64,000 nt of DNA, from positions 434,001 through 498,000 of the forward strand of contig NW_019154043.1 in assembly GCF_001653235.2 (NCBI RefSeq), given 5' to 3'. Positions 1-10,165 of the stretch are shown one piece after another. The notes below the pieces were generated by a model. The model made no database searches. It saw nothing but the letters and a program-made list of their open reading frames with translations, and was not told the DNA's origin. This stretch comes from Pochonia chlamydosporia 170. Taxonomy: Eukaryota; Ascomycota; Sordariomycetes; Hypocreales; Clavicipitaceae. Numbering within the stretch: the first letter of the stretch is position 1; each line of letters begins with the position of its first letter. The translations under genes and the position numbers were made by a program.

Positions 1-480
1 GATAGCTAGAGCAGCTAAAGTTTCCTAAGAGCCTTGCAAAAGACCGCTTAATTATCACTATACTGCTGCTAAATAACACTTAGAAAGACAGTTTTATTAA
101 AGCATATATATATATTCCTGCCCTTAATCTCTACTCTCTGTACTTCTTTGTTATAATATAGCGGCTTCTGTAGAATAGAAGGCAGCTAAAAGAAGTCACC
201 CACTAAAAGAATATTAAGTTTGCCAAAGAACTCCTTATTTCTATGCGGAAATGCCTTATAGAGATAGTTATTAATCTAGGATAGCTAGCGCAGTCCTAGC
301 ATGCTTTTCTCGTTAATAATTAAGTACTAAATATCCTTTAGCTTCTTCTAGAGCTACGCTGTATTAATAGCAAAGAGCAGTCTAAAGTCCTTATTAATCG
401 AGAGGTAAAGCAGCAAGTGCAAAGTGGTGCCTAATATCTAATTTCCTGCAATGCTCATAGGTATAGCACGCTAGATAGTT
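1..480. other. AT-rich RIP-like non-coding stretch
   Basis: No open frame of any length. The composition is strongly TpA-rich and poor in CpA/TpG, as expected after repeat-induced point mutation. It directly precedes an LTR-like repeat at 481. I see no recognisable protein remnant in it. Confidence 0.6.
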
Positions 481-943
481 TGTTGGCCCAAAACGAACAC
501 ACCCAAGAGCTCAGAGCGCCCTGCAAAATACCGCACTTACACGCAACTTATCAGCAATTTAGTCTAGATTATCACTTCCCTTTAGTTTAAGTAGTCAGAA
601 TCCTTCTAATTGCCTAGATTAAATCGTATTTAATCCTTAATTGCTTTAGTCTTTCCGAAAGACCTCAGCAATATCGTTTGGTGGTGTACCTCCGTGAGGT
701 GCAACCTGTGGCAAAGGGAAGTGCTCTTAGTTAACAAGGGATTTAGCAAATAAGCAATAAATGCGTCTAGTAAATAGCTCTAGTTAAGAAAATCGCAGTT
801 AAGTCTATTAATTAATAGTTGTCTAGCTAGAGAGGGCAGAACCTCTCTTTTATCTGTGCGGTAGCTATAAGATCAAATAAAAACACCAAGTCCCTTTTTC
901 CTATCCCTTGTTAAGCCCCCAGGTGTGAGCAATTCCGCCCACA
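481..943 (+). repeat. LTR-like repeat, copy 1 (463 bp)
   Basis: This segment aligns along its whole length with 4183-4272 joined to 8397-8760. Similarity begins at TGTTGGC and ends at GCCCACA in both copies; these ends are near-inverted TG...CA termini as in retrotransposon LTRs. Copy 1 carries more C-to-T and G-to-A changes than copy 2, so it is the more RIP-affected copy. I found no convincing target-site duplication (flanks TAGTT and TAATA) and no retrotransposon coding region beside it, so it is best called a solo LTR or LTR-like repeat. Strand is arbitrary. Confidence 0.65.
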
Positions 944-1373
944 TAATAGGTGTCCTTTCCTGCCTGTTACAGCCTAAAGTTACGCTAAGAGCAGGTTAAT
1001 TAGATATAACTTACCCGTGCTACCGCTACTATCCACATAGAGTAATAGCTAGAAACAGTCTTAGGTTAGAAAGTGGTCTATTACCGTGTTATATACTAGT
1101 GTTATAGAGGGTATTTAAATAAGCAAAGTAAGGGATAAAAGGAGTAATCTTATATTTATAGCAAAATAGCGGATATCTAGCAGTTAGAATAGTAATAGTC
1201 TTAATCTCTAACTCTTCTTTAAATCCTAAAGATCTCTTCTCCCCTTTCTTTTATGCTAGAAGTAGGGTAGTAGTGTGGTATTTACTACTCATATTTGCCC
1301 TCTTACTGTTAAAGCCGCCAAAAGCGGCGGTAGTTCCCGCCAGATTTGGTGGGGAGAACAGCGCCCCCTGGAT
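944..1373. other. AT-rich RIP-like spacer
   Basis: TpA-rich sequence between LTR-like copy 1 and the 3' end of the Cdc37-like pseudogene. No supported gene. The AT-rich character ends abruptly near 1300, where codon-like composition resumes. Confidence 0.5.
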
Positions 1374-2892
1374 TCAAGCTGTAGCTGTGTCGATGATATC
1401 GCGTTCTATACTAAGACAACCGGCCTTTTCGTCGAAAGAAAACACGCACATATACATCAGCAGAACCGTTGCTAAACGGGGAAAGGATCCAAAAAAATGG
1501 ACAACTTGCCTCACTAAGAAGAGCAACCATATCTTCGGCATCCTTAACTCCCATCTTCCCCAGAACTTTGTTAACCTCGTCCAACGAGCCAGTTTCAAGT
1601 GCAGCTCTCATGTCGGGAGAAAATTGCTTGAAAATTGTGCGGGCCTTCTTTTCGTCATCGTCCTCAGAGTCCAGGCGGGGAACTCTGATTTCAATGGTCG
1701 TGTCTTTATCGATAGCGTGAATTTGGATATGCTCCACGTCTTCATCCTTTGTGGCACGTTGCTCCGCGTTTTCCTTGGCAAGCTGCTGTATACGCTGAAA
1801 TCGCTCGTCAACATCCTTGGTGAAAGCCTCTTGAGCACCATGTCCCGGTGAAGTCATCCCTTTGAAGAAGACGGTGACACCGTCAGGGCCTAACGTACGG
1901 CACCACTGCAGGAGCATCGCTTGATGCACATACTGCCTCGCTCGGGCGTCATCTTCTTGCTCTAGTGCTATGTTGAAGGCTTCAACTAGGAGACCGTCTA
2001 TATTGGACTCTTGGAGTATGTCGGGGTGAGAAGAGATGAAGTCGCGACTGGCTGGGTAGTTTGAGGGTTGAATTTCTGCAAACTTCTTCGCGTCCGGCGA
2101 TGCTACAGCCTGAACCAACTCTCCGGTAGAATCAGTCGAGTTATCAGCTGAACTCCCAACATCCACCTTGCCTGTGTCATAATTTGGGTTTAGTAGCTCT
2201 GGTTGTGTTGATGTCGATCTTCCTACAGACTTCTTGTTCACATGAGAGCTATCGAAGCCTATGCGATAGCTCTCACTGGTGATCTTGGTTCCATCTGACT
2301 TCAGTAATTCTTTCAGTCTGTTGTCTGATTGAGCGATCAGGTCCGCAATCATCTGCCGGTGAACATGAATCTCCCGCACGAAGCTGTCGAATCGTTCTGC
2401 AGCCGGCGTGCCTCTTTCATCCAATGTTTTATTCACTTCATCCAGTAATCCGGCGATCATCTTCGAATTACAGTTAAGGATTGCTCGGGCTCAAGCACAC
2501 CCTCTGGAGGCGGTGGCGGATTGTCGTCCTCTGGGTTACGCATGGCCAGCGCCATGTTCATTTCGAATGCAACCTCAGTTGGGCTTCTGTTGTGAGATTC
2601 CGGTCCAGCCGCTTCCAAAGATTGAAGCAGATCGGATACTCTCTGCAAGAGCCTACTATTCACAACAAGTTCATAATTGAGACCATCGATGTTGATTTTA
2701 CGTTGCCGTCGCTCATTATGGATTTGATTCTGCTTTGCTCTGATAAAGGATCGCTTGTCGACGTTGGGATGTACCTCGATGTCGGAATCGTCGCTCAGTT
2801 CTAGGGCATCCTACACGATTGCCGTTTGTACTAGCTTCTTTAGACTATTGTTCATATGATACATTACATACCCATTTGCTGTAGTCAACCAT
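1374..2892 (-). pseudogene. cdc37: Cdc37-type HSP90 co-chaperone, frameshifted copy
   Basis: The minus strand encodes nearly a whole Cdc37, the co-chaperone that delivers client kinases to HSP90. Exon 1 (2872-2892) gives MVDYSKW. A 61-nt GT-AG intron (2811-2871) follows, then an exon opening DALELSDDSDIEVHPNVDKR, the conserved kinase-binding N-terminus. The middle and C-terminal parts contain SSHVNKK, SPGHGAQ and LDEVNKVLGKMGV. The last exon (1374-1424, ending IERDIIDTATA) joins through an 85-nt GC-AG intron (1425-1509, donor GCAAGT). Near 2460-2475 the frame slips: the segment up to PEQSLTV and the segment starting SKMIAGLL are in different frames, needing one inserted or two deleted bases to join. 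A 38-nt intron starting GTGCTT could in principle skip this, but it is shorter than usual for these fungi and would remove family-conserved sequence. The copy lies between two LTR-like repeats, so I read it as a decaying extra copy. Confidence 0.75.
1425..1509 (-). other. GC-AG intron in the Cdc37-like copy
   Basis: On the minus strand the exon ends at a GAG codon, followed by GCAAGT and ending AAAAG. Joining here restores the family C-terminus (SEAGCLSIERDIIDTATA), whereas reading through gives unrelated sequence. GCAAGT is the usual donor of the rare GC-AG intron class. Confidence 0.7.
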
Positions 2893-3489
2893 CTTGGGGA
2901 CTCAACGGTGCCGTCTGGTTGTACTCACGGCTACAGCACACCTAATGCACGATGTATGTCCTCGCGGCGTAATGATGGCACAGAGGTTCAGTGAAGGGAC
3001 TCGAACCTAACGATTTAGAGTGGCTGGCGTTGCTGTTGATTCTTGAGTGCCTAAGGATGCTCGTGGTGACTTGTTTGGTGACTTCTCGCTTTTGCTGATG
3101 CCCAAACATGGAGGTGAGTCGGTGACAACCAACATGCAGATATTCAAATTATTGATCTGCTGACTCATGATTTGTTCCAGCTCTCTCAAGTTCTCAACCA
3201 ACAGCGACTCCGCCAATCTCCTCCAATTTGACAACCTGGCGGTGAGCTATGCACTCTAGGTTAATCAATTGACATGAGTTCAGCAAATTTCGGGATTTAC
3301 AAAGTTATAAACTGCTACTATATCAAAAACATATAAACTGGGCTATTACCGTCGGGGCCACCTTACTACGGGAAAGCCTGGTTGCACATAATTAGATACT
3401 TTGGACCCAGTTGACTGCTTCATGAAACCGTAACTACTGTCGGAAGAATGGCTTACTGTATGTTGGCACTGCAGCGTAGATTCATAGGC
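2893..3489. other. Spacer with one doubtful minus-strand ORF
   Basis: A 75-codon minus-strand frame (3007-3234) is the only open stretch. It has no recognisable motif and no splice context, so I do not call it a gene. The rest is non-coding upstream sequence of the Cdc37-like copy. Confidence 0.4.
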
Positions 3490-3990
3490 GAATTGTGCTC
3501 CATCGTCAATCACATACGACCACAGCCGCTAGCAGAGCTCAGGATCCCGTCCGATCTCCCAGGAGAATCTAGCGAGCGCCGGATTAGTAGTTGGGTCGGT
3601 GACGACCAGCGAATACCTGGTGTTGTATGTTTTTTTGCCCCAGGTGCCATTTTTTGACTCCATAGATACCTGGATACAAAGATTTATAGGGCCCATACGC
3701 TACCCCATCTACTACATACGACCATAGCCGCCAGTAGAGCTCAGGATCCCGTTTGATCTCCCAAGAGAATCTGGCGAGCGCTAGATTAGTAGTTAGCTCG
3801 GTGACGACTAGCGAATACCTAGTGTTGTATGTTTTTTTGTGCCGGGTTTCGTTTTTTTGACTCCACAGATACCAGTTGGCCCGAATACACAGATAAGACC
3901 CATAGGCCACCCCGCTCACCACATACGATCACGGCTGCCAGTAGAGCTCAGGACCTCGTTAAGCTCTTCCCTGGGGTTTGTGGCCCTCCA
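3490..3990. repeat. Tandem repeat, three units of ~205 bp
   Basis: Three diverged units follow one another in direct orientation. A landmark CATACGA followed by AGAGCTCAGGA recurs at about 3513, 3715 and 3922, giving spacings of 202 and 207 bp. The first two units share further long blocks (for example GAATACCT, TGTTGTATGTTTTTTTG). A minus-strand open frame over the array (3584-3922) is itself internally repeated and is likely a by-product. A poly-T run lies just beyond at about 4011-4029. Confidence 0.75.
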
Positions 3991-4182
3991 AATATGTAGT
4001 AATGTGTCTCTTTTTTTTTTTTTTTTTTGGAGGATGTGGTGTCCGTTTTTGGAGACAGAGAGCTGAGAGTTAGTGTGGGAGGATTACGGCCATCTCGAGC
4101 GTTGGCGAGTCTAAAAGAACAAAACGCCAGGCAAGCGCTGGTGCTGGCGTTTGCAACACCTCAGAATTGCTGACTTGGACTT

Positions 4183-4272
4183 TGTTGGCGCAAAGCAAAC
4201 ACACCAAAAGCTTAGAGCAGCCCGCAAAGTGATGCACTTACACGCAAGTCGTTAGCAATGTAGCTTAAATTA
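4183..4272 (+). repeat. LTR-like repeat, copy 2, left part
   Basis: This part begins TGTTGGC and aligns base for base with the first ~90 bp of the repeat at 481. It is interrupted at 4272 by the insertion of a MULE and resumes at 8397. Together the parts give about 454 bp. Confidence 0.7.
4265..4272. repeat. Target-site duplication of MULE, left
   Basis: TTAAATTA immediately precedes the left terminal inverted repeat and is repeated exactly at 8389-8396 after the right one. This 8-bp duplication defines the insertion event. Confidence 0.85.
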
Positions 4273-4347
4273 GGGAATTGCTACGGGGGCCTGACACTTT
4301 GGCTACGGGGGCCTAACTCTTACGGGGGCCTGACTTTTACCACTTTT
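4273..4347 (+). repeat. Left terminal inverted repeat of MULE
   Basis: This 75-bp repeat starts GGGAATTGCTACGGGGGCCT. Inside it the block TACGGGGGCC followed by TGAC or TAAC occurs three times. The inverse copy is at 8314-8388 with a single C/T-type mismatch. Confidence 0.9.
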
Positions 4348-5949
4348 AATTCGTCCCACGTGTTCCTGTTAACCACCTTAGATTCTGCCGCCTTCACCTT
4401 AAGTACCTAGGCCTTTATCTGTAGACTTACCGTTATTATGCGTGTAGTGCTCTCCCCACAATGCTTTTAGGTTAGGCAAGAGTTTAACTCTACCTAAGCT
4501 AACAACTAAATTAAATGGGAATTATCTAAGGAGCCACACTAAATGCTTAAGAATGCTTTGCCTATTTATATAGTATTAGCTGCCTGCTATACAGCTATAT
4601 CTACTCTAAGGAGGTTAGGCATATAACAAGCAGTTATTGCCTTTTATAGTTATAAATAGTATATTACTACCGTATAAGAGGGATATAGCACTTAGTAGCC
4701 TAAAAACTTTAATCTATAATAGTTTCTCTCTTATATTTTCGCCTACCTCCATCTAGGGATAGGGGCTTCTTTGTTTTCTATAGCCCTATAGCTATAAGTT
4801 AACAGCTTGTCACATAACTTTAAGATTACCTAAGATTAAGTATAGCAGCGCCAAAAGTGCCAATTATATTGCGTGAGAATTATCCTAGAATTATCTAAAG
4901 AACATATAATAGAAGGGAATAAATACAGCTATTTATCTTATTACAGCTTTACTGCTTTAGTAAAGCTATAACAAGTAACCACAATCTAATACAATCTTAA
5001 GACTAGGAGTTATTAGTAATATAATGCTGCGTTACAGCATTATAGCATTATAAAAAGTAATAATTTACCCTATCTTAAAGTCATAATAGCTAATAGCCTA
5101 ATATGCAATATAGCTCTTATTTAACTATATAGATAGTTATGCAAACGCATTACCCTTTATTTCTAAGACCCACAAGCATAAGAACGTTTTATAGTAATAT
5201 TTATATCTATATCTAAACATTCTGCTCGCGTAAATCTTTGCTAACAGCAAAGTTACAGTCTAAGTGATTAACTGCGCTAACAAAAATAATAATATTCTAG
5301 CTAGCACGCTAGATCTAGTCCTTTACTATTAATAAGTAGTTCTAGTATAAGTATTAGTTAGTTCTATAGACTTAGGGATAATAATGCCCTAGATAACCTG
5401 TTTGCCTCCTTTTTGCAGACGTTTTTAAGCATATTACATCCTTATAGCTCGCAAGGTCTCTATAAGCCTGCATAGGAGCTTTATTCTAATTATAAGATCT
5501 ATCTCTAAAATGACTTCTTCCGTGAATAAAGACAAAGTTAACAAGTAATTACGCTTATCCTAGGGCTAGAGCTTAATCTATTTGCCCCTAAACCTCCTAA
5601 ATTACTCCTATCCGCCCAGTAACCCCTAATAAGAATAAGAGCCAAGTTTAAATCCATAATAAGTATAGTATAGGAGGTTATAAGCAAAGGCTAAAGGTTA
5701 ACCATAGATCTTGCTTAATTATACAAATAGGTATAAGCTTAGAGAGAAAGATAGGGATAGTCTCTATTAAGCTTAGAAGCATATAACTCTCCTCCACCAT
5801 ATTCTCTAGCCTATACGTTCCCACCACAATCATCCTAATCTTTACTATTGCCCAAGAATATTACTCTACTGCCTATTTAATAATCTTAGTCCCCTATTCT
5901 AGAGCTAATCCCAAACCTAATAATCCCAGGCAACCTAGCTCTCTCAGCT

Positions 5950-7990
5950 AAAGCTCTTTTTAATACAGTAAATACATTTGCAAAGAAGAACAGATTTAGG
6001 ATTATTCGGCGGAATTAATACTCTTATAAAGGACAGGTAATTAGATATTCTTTTTAATGTGACTAGTTTGGCTAACCTTAGGCCCTAAGAGGCACTAGTC
6101 TTTAAAATCAAAAATCTTAGAAGTATAGATGTAAATGGAAAATAACTGCTAAGTCTTTAAAGGAAGGGCTCTAGCTTCTTTAATAACATAAGAATCTAAA
6201 ATATCACTAGTATAACTATAAACTAAGCATTACCCTATCTGCGTATCCTTCTTATTAATGCCTTACCGGCCTAGTTAAAGCAACTATTAAGTTAGTTAGC
6301 TGTTAGGCAGGTATTTAAGCTAGGGATATAGCTGCTATTATTAAAGAGCAATTCCCTAATGCTATACTCCTGCAAAAGAATATCTATAATACCCGCTTGC
6401 TTATTAACTAAGAGAAGCTTAATAGCTATATATCTACCGCTATATTAATTAAACTTTTTAATAAGAAGAAGATCCTATATATTATAAAGTAGGCTATAGA
6501 TAAGCTAGATAGACTACTTAGCCTTATATAGACCTTTCCTTATTATCTATAGATATAGAAGCGCTTCCCTAAGGTTATTAGCTTTAATAATACATATAAT
6601 ACTAATTACTTTAAGCTTCCTTTATTTTAAGCTATAGGCTAAACCTATCTTAGGATAGTATTTAATGCCGCATTTAGTTTAATAGATAATAAGAGAAGAG
6701 AGAGATTCTAATTCCTTACAGAGAGCATTTACAAACTTATTACCAAACACTTAATTTAGCAGCCTAATATTATTATTATAGACTTTAATAAGGCAATAAA
6801 ATCTACTCTTAATAATTAGTTCCCAAATACACAGTAGTAACTTTACATTTACTATATCCTTTTAAACGTCTTACTTAAATTAAAGAATAAGTAGACTAGT
6901 AAACGTAAGGAGAGTACTAGTCCTAGCGCTAGTAAAAACAGAGATATTCCACTCCAGGTAAAGGTTAGGCTAAGCGCTACAAATAAACATCTAATCGCAG
7001 AATCTTTAACTTGTAATAAGATTCCTTATACCTACTAAGGTATTATTTTAATATGGAAAAGGGTTCTCTATGCTAAGATAGAGAAAGCCTTTAAGCAAGC
7101 ATAGAGAGATCTTTGTAAAGAATTTAATAACTAACAAGCTATTCTGTAATACCTCTATTTAACCTATCTGCCTGTTAGTATCTAATAGGCCTGCTGCTTT
7201 ATTTATTACTATTATAACTTTAGTATCCGTGTTACATCTAGCACAAAAGCAAGCAATAATAATATTAAAAGTTATCTTTTGAACAGCATAAGTAACCTCT
7301 ACTAACTTATTAAGGCAGTAGAGGATATAATATATAACTAAGAATATGCCTTTATAGATGCTTATAGCTAGGATAATATCCTTACTGCTCCCTAATACCT
7401 AGGTTTAATTAGAAACTACCTTAGCAAACTGCAAATAACTATATCGTTAAAGGGACTTAGGCTAATTAATAAGCAATATTGTATTGCTTGCAAGTTTCTG
7501 CCGACTAGTAAGAATCCCTTTCTAGACTCAATTAGACCTTATAATAACAACTATATAGTTTTAATTAAACTTAGAATCCCTTGCTATCATAAAATCTACG
7601 TAAAGCTAGTTTCTATAATACCTTTTACAAAATGGGAGGTCCACCCACGTTAGCAATTACAAGAATCTATATCCTAAGATCCATACCAATAAATCCTTAA
7701 CCCAAAGATTGCTATATTATTACGTGGACAACCAAAGAACACTGTGCAGGCTATTCTAGTATGTCTAGCTATCACAGAAAGTAGCCAATCTACAAGTCAA
7801 TTAAGCGGGCAAAGGCAAGGCCAGCCAAAAGGGAGTCTTAATAAGTTAACCCTAGCTAAGAGAGCGTAAAAGGCGTCTTAAGAAGGTATCATACAAACTA
7901 GTAACCAAAGTAGCACCTTAACTCGGCAACATACAGGTAGACTTTCTAAAGTTCTTAGAAGTAGAAAGACAACAGGTATGCGCTATAGTA
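5950..7990 (+). pseudogene. MULE transposase, RIP-destroyed
   Basis: No intact frame survives, but one reading frame can be followed across many in-frame TAG/TAA codons. Recognisable blocks are a FAR1/MULE-type central domain (DCTYKTN-like motif read here as NNTYNTNYFKLP near 6560-6620), a second acidic block near 6770-6800 (IIIIDFNKA), and near 7580-7620 a Cys-x-His SWIM-like zinc motif. The tail (about 7730-7990) is basic and Ser/Gln-rich. Stops sit mainly where the family has Trp, Gln or Arg, the pattern expected from RIP. The exact ends are not defined. Confidence 0.7.
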
Positions 7991-8313
7991 GCCAGAGGAT
8001 ACAACTAAGTATTCGCAGGACTAGGAGTTAATAGGAATTAGCTAAGGGCAATAATAAGAATACAGGTTACATTATTATAAGGCAATAAAATTAACTAGCG
8101 TCTATTAATTAGTATTATCTTGTAATAGTATTACTCCTTTTATCAGGTTTTATCACTATAAGTAATATAGAATATAAGCTAAATAGCGCTGCCGCAATTA
8201 TGCCTAATCGCCCTAGAATTAACAAGGTTATAGGGATTAGGTACTATTAGTAAAGCTTAGTTTACCGCCTTCAAAAGGAAGTAGCAGTAGGCTACAAAAG
8301 TTTTAGACAAATC

Positions 8314-8388
8314 AAAAGTGGTAAAAGTCAGGCCCCCGTAAGAGTCAGGCCCCCGTAGCCAAAGTGTCAGGCCCCCGTAGCAATTCCC
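8314..8388 (+). repeat. Right terminal inverted repeat of MULE
   Basis: Inverse copy of 4273-4347, containing three GTCAGGCCCCCGTA-type blocks. It ends GCAATTCCC directly before the second copy of the 8-bp target duplication at 8389. Confidence 0.9.
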
Positions 8389-8396
8389 TTAAATTA
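8389..8396. repeat. Target-site duplication of MULE, right
   Basis: TTAAATTA, identical to 4265-4272. Confidence 0.85.
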
Positions 8397-8760
8397 TATC
8401 TCCTCACCAAAGTCAAGTAGTTAGAGATCATGTGTAGCCATTGATCAAAAGGTATTTAATCCTCTGTAGCTTTAATCTTTCCAGAAGACTTTAATAATGT
8501 CGTTTGGCAGTGCACCTCTGCTACGTGCTATTTCCGTTGAAGACCCTTGGTCAACAAGGGGGAAAGTCGATAAACAAGCAATACGTCAAATAATAAGATA
8601 GGGTCAAAAATTCGCGGTTAGATCCGTTGATTGAGTTCTCATTTAGGAGGATAGGCCTCCCTTTTTATCTATATGCTAGCTAAATAATCAAATAAAAACG
8701 CCAAGTCCCCGTCCCCTAGCTCCCTTGTCCAGTCCCTATGTGTGAGCAATCCCGCCCACA
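8397..8760 (+). repeat. LTR-like repeat, copy 2, right part
   Basis: Continues the alignment with copy 1 from about 577 to 943 and ends GCCCACA as copy 1 does. Shared landmarks include AATCAAATAAAAACRCCAAGT and GTGTGAGCAAT. This copy is less AT-shifted than copy 1. Confidence 0.7.
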
Positions 8761-8952
8761 CAGTACGATACGTTTACTTCCCACCATCACTCAATCCCTG
8801 GTCATCCGTCTTCCCAGGACAGAGTCAAGTCACAACCCAGTAAAACTCTAGGCAGCCTTTTGGCGCCTAGCCCGCTTCTAACATGCACATCTACAGGAAC
8901 GTCACCCTGAAAGCATTAGCCTCATACTTGATGGACAGGAAAAGGAGGTATG

Positions 8953-10165
8953 TCACTTGGGACATTCAATCTCGGCCACGAAAGAAAAGTTCCCGCCAGC
9001 ACCAGCCTATGACAACTTCCTGTCCCGCACGGACTTTGCAGTAATTTGACGAGCAAGGCTGACGTCGTCAGTGGACTGCAAGCCAAGTTGGCAATTCAAG
9101 TTGAAGCCCGTGGAGAATGCCTTGCCGTCAGTGTTGATGAATATTGTATGGTCAATACCACAAGCGGCCTGGGTTACACGGCCGACATTCTGAACTAGTG
9201 TAGGACACGCACAAACCCCGGGCTTGTCTCGTATACCCTGGCGGATAACGGATTCATCTTGGAGGTCACTGTCAGCAAATTCGATGCCAAGTTGGCCAGC
9301 GTCCATTTTACCTCAGGCAAAACAGCGGCCGTCGGCTGTAATCGCCACAGAATGATTTGCACCACCACATAGTTGTACGACGTGCTGGCCGGAGAAGAAG
9401 CGAATTCTTTGGGGATATGCTGGGCTCCCGTACTGTGCGCCAGGGGCGGCCTCGTTGTTGGTGTTGCGGGCCCAAGACCAAACCTCCCCCCGCTGGTCCA
9501 ATGCAAATGAATGACATTCACCTGAAGCAATATATGTGACCTTGTTCCGACAAACACGGATTGGGAGTGGAACTAGGCTGTTCTGGTGGCGGCCAAATAG
9601 CCGATGCCCAAGCTGGTTCTCCTCGCCGTTGCCCCAGCCCCAAACAATTCCCTTTGTGTCGAGAGCCAGAACATGGTTGGTTCCGCAAACGATTTGTGAA
9701 ATGTTTGGCAGGCCCTTGATGAGTATCGGTGTCGTCTGCTTCTTGATAGGATTGCCTCCAAGATCGTAGCCGAAACACTCGTTACCTTTTGTGTTCTGTA
9801 TATGTTCAGGCATCGTCTCGTCAGTGGTAGGGACTGGGAAGGTTGGGTGCAAGAAGAAGACTCAATGTTGAACTTACACGAAACGTGCCCCAGCCGTAGA
9901 CGCTGCCCTTTGTCGTCAAGGCGAATGTACAACTATCCCCTGCAGCAACCTGCGCGAAGACAGCACCCGGCTCAAAATGAGGAAGCGCAACCTCACCAGG
10001 AGTAGATTCAAAGGGGTTGAGATCTCCCTCTTCGTCGTCGGATTCGGCATCCATGTCACGAAGGCTGCCATCCCAGTCTGTTGGCCTGCCAAGAGTGCCA
10101 CTATCATTGATTCCCCATGTGACAATTTTATTATCGGCTGTGATGGCGACGGAAGTCGTGCGAGG
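8953..10165 (-). pseudogene. RCC1-type Ran guanine-exchange factor, 5'-truncated with two Trp-to-stop changes
   Basis: The minus strand encodes most of an RCC1 beta-propeller, the chromatin-bound exchange factor that charges Ran with GTP. Blade motifs are clear: ITADNKIVTWGINDSGTLGR, FALTTKGSVYGWG, LALDTKGIVWGWGNGEENQL, FALDQRGEVWSWA and HSVAITADGRCF. One normal 61-nt GT-AG intron lies at 9817-9877. Two in-frame stops fall where the family has blade Trp: TGA at 9313-9315 (A-stop-GKMDAGQLG) and TAG at 9007-9009 (KLS-stop-AGAGGNFSF). The frame is otherwise open to a TGA at 8953. The N-terminal region and first blade are missing; upstream of 10165 (a possible splice acceptor) I find no matching exon. 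This is a decayed partial copy beside a MULE and an LTR-like repeat; the functional gene should lie elsewhere. Confidence 0.8.

Larger units (their letters stand above)
4273..8388 (+). mobile_element. MULE DNA transposon, complete but RIP-inactivated
   Basis: The 4,116-bp element is bounded by 75-bp terminal inverted repeats (4273-4347 and 8314-8388) that differ at one base, and is flanked by an 8-bp duplication TTAAATTA. The interior is extremely AT-rich. Conceptual translation across stop codons between about 6000 and 7990 gives a Mutator-like transposase. The reading includes FPKVISFNNTYNTNYFKLP (the block around the first catalytic Asp), then IIIIDFNKAIKSTLNN (second Asp), and a SWIM-like CYHKIYVKL tail. 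Many former Trp and Gln codons are now TAG or TAA. The element sits inside copy 2 of an LTR-like repeat, so it inserted after that repeat. Confidence 0.85.

Noticed and set aside
2990..3010. GGTTCGAGTCCC-like T-arm sequence on the minus strand
   Set aside because: The flanking bases do not pair into a 5-bp stem and no D-arm or acceptor arm can be placed.
3584..3922. 112-codon minus-strand frame over the tandem repeat
   Set aside because: Its repeated peptide simply follows the DNA repeat units; no start context, motif or splice support.
944..4182. Full-length LTR retrotransposon between the two LTR-like repeats
   Set aside because: No gag/pol remnants are readable, the interior holds a Cdc37-like gene, and outer flanks show no matching duplication.
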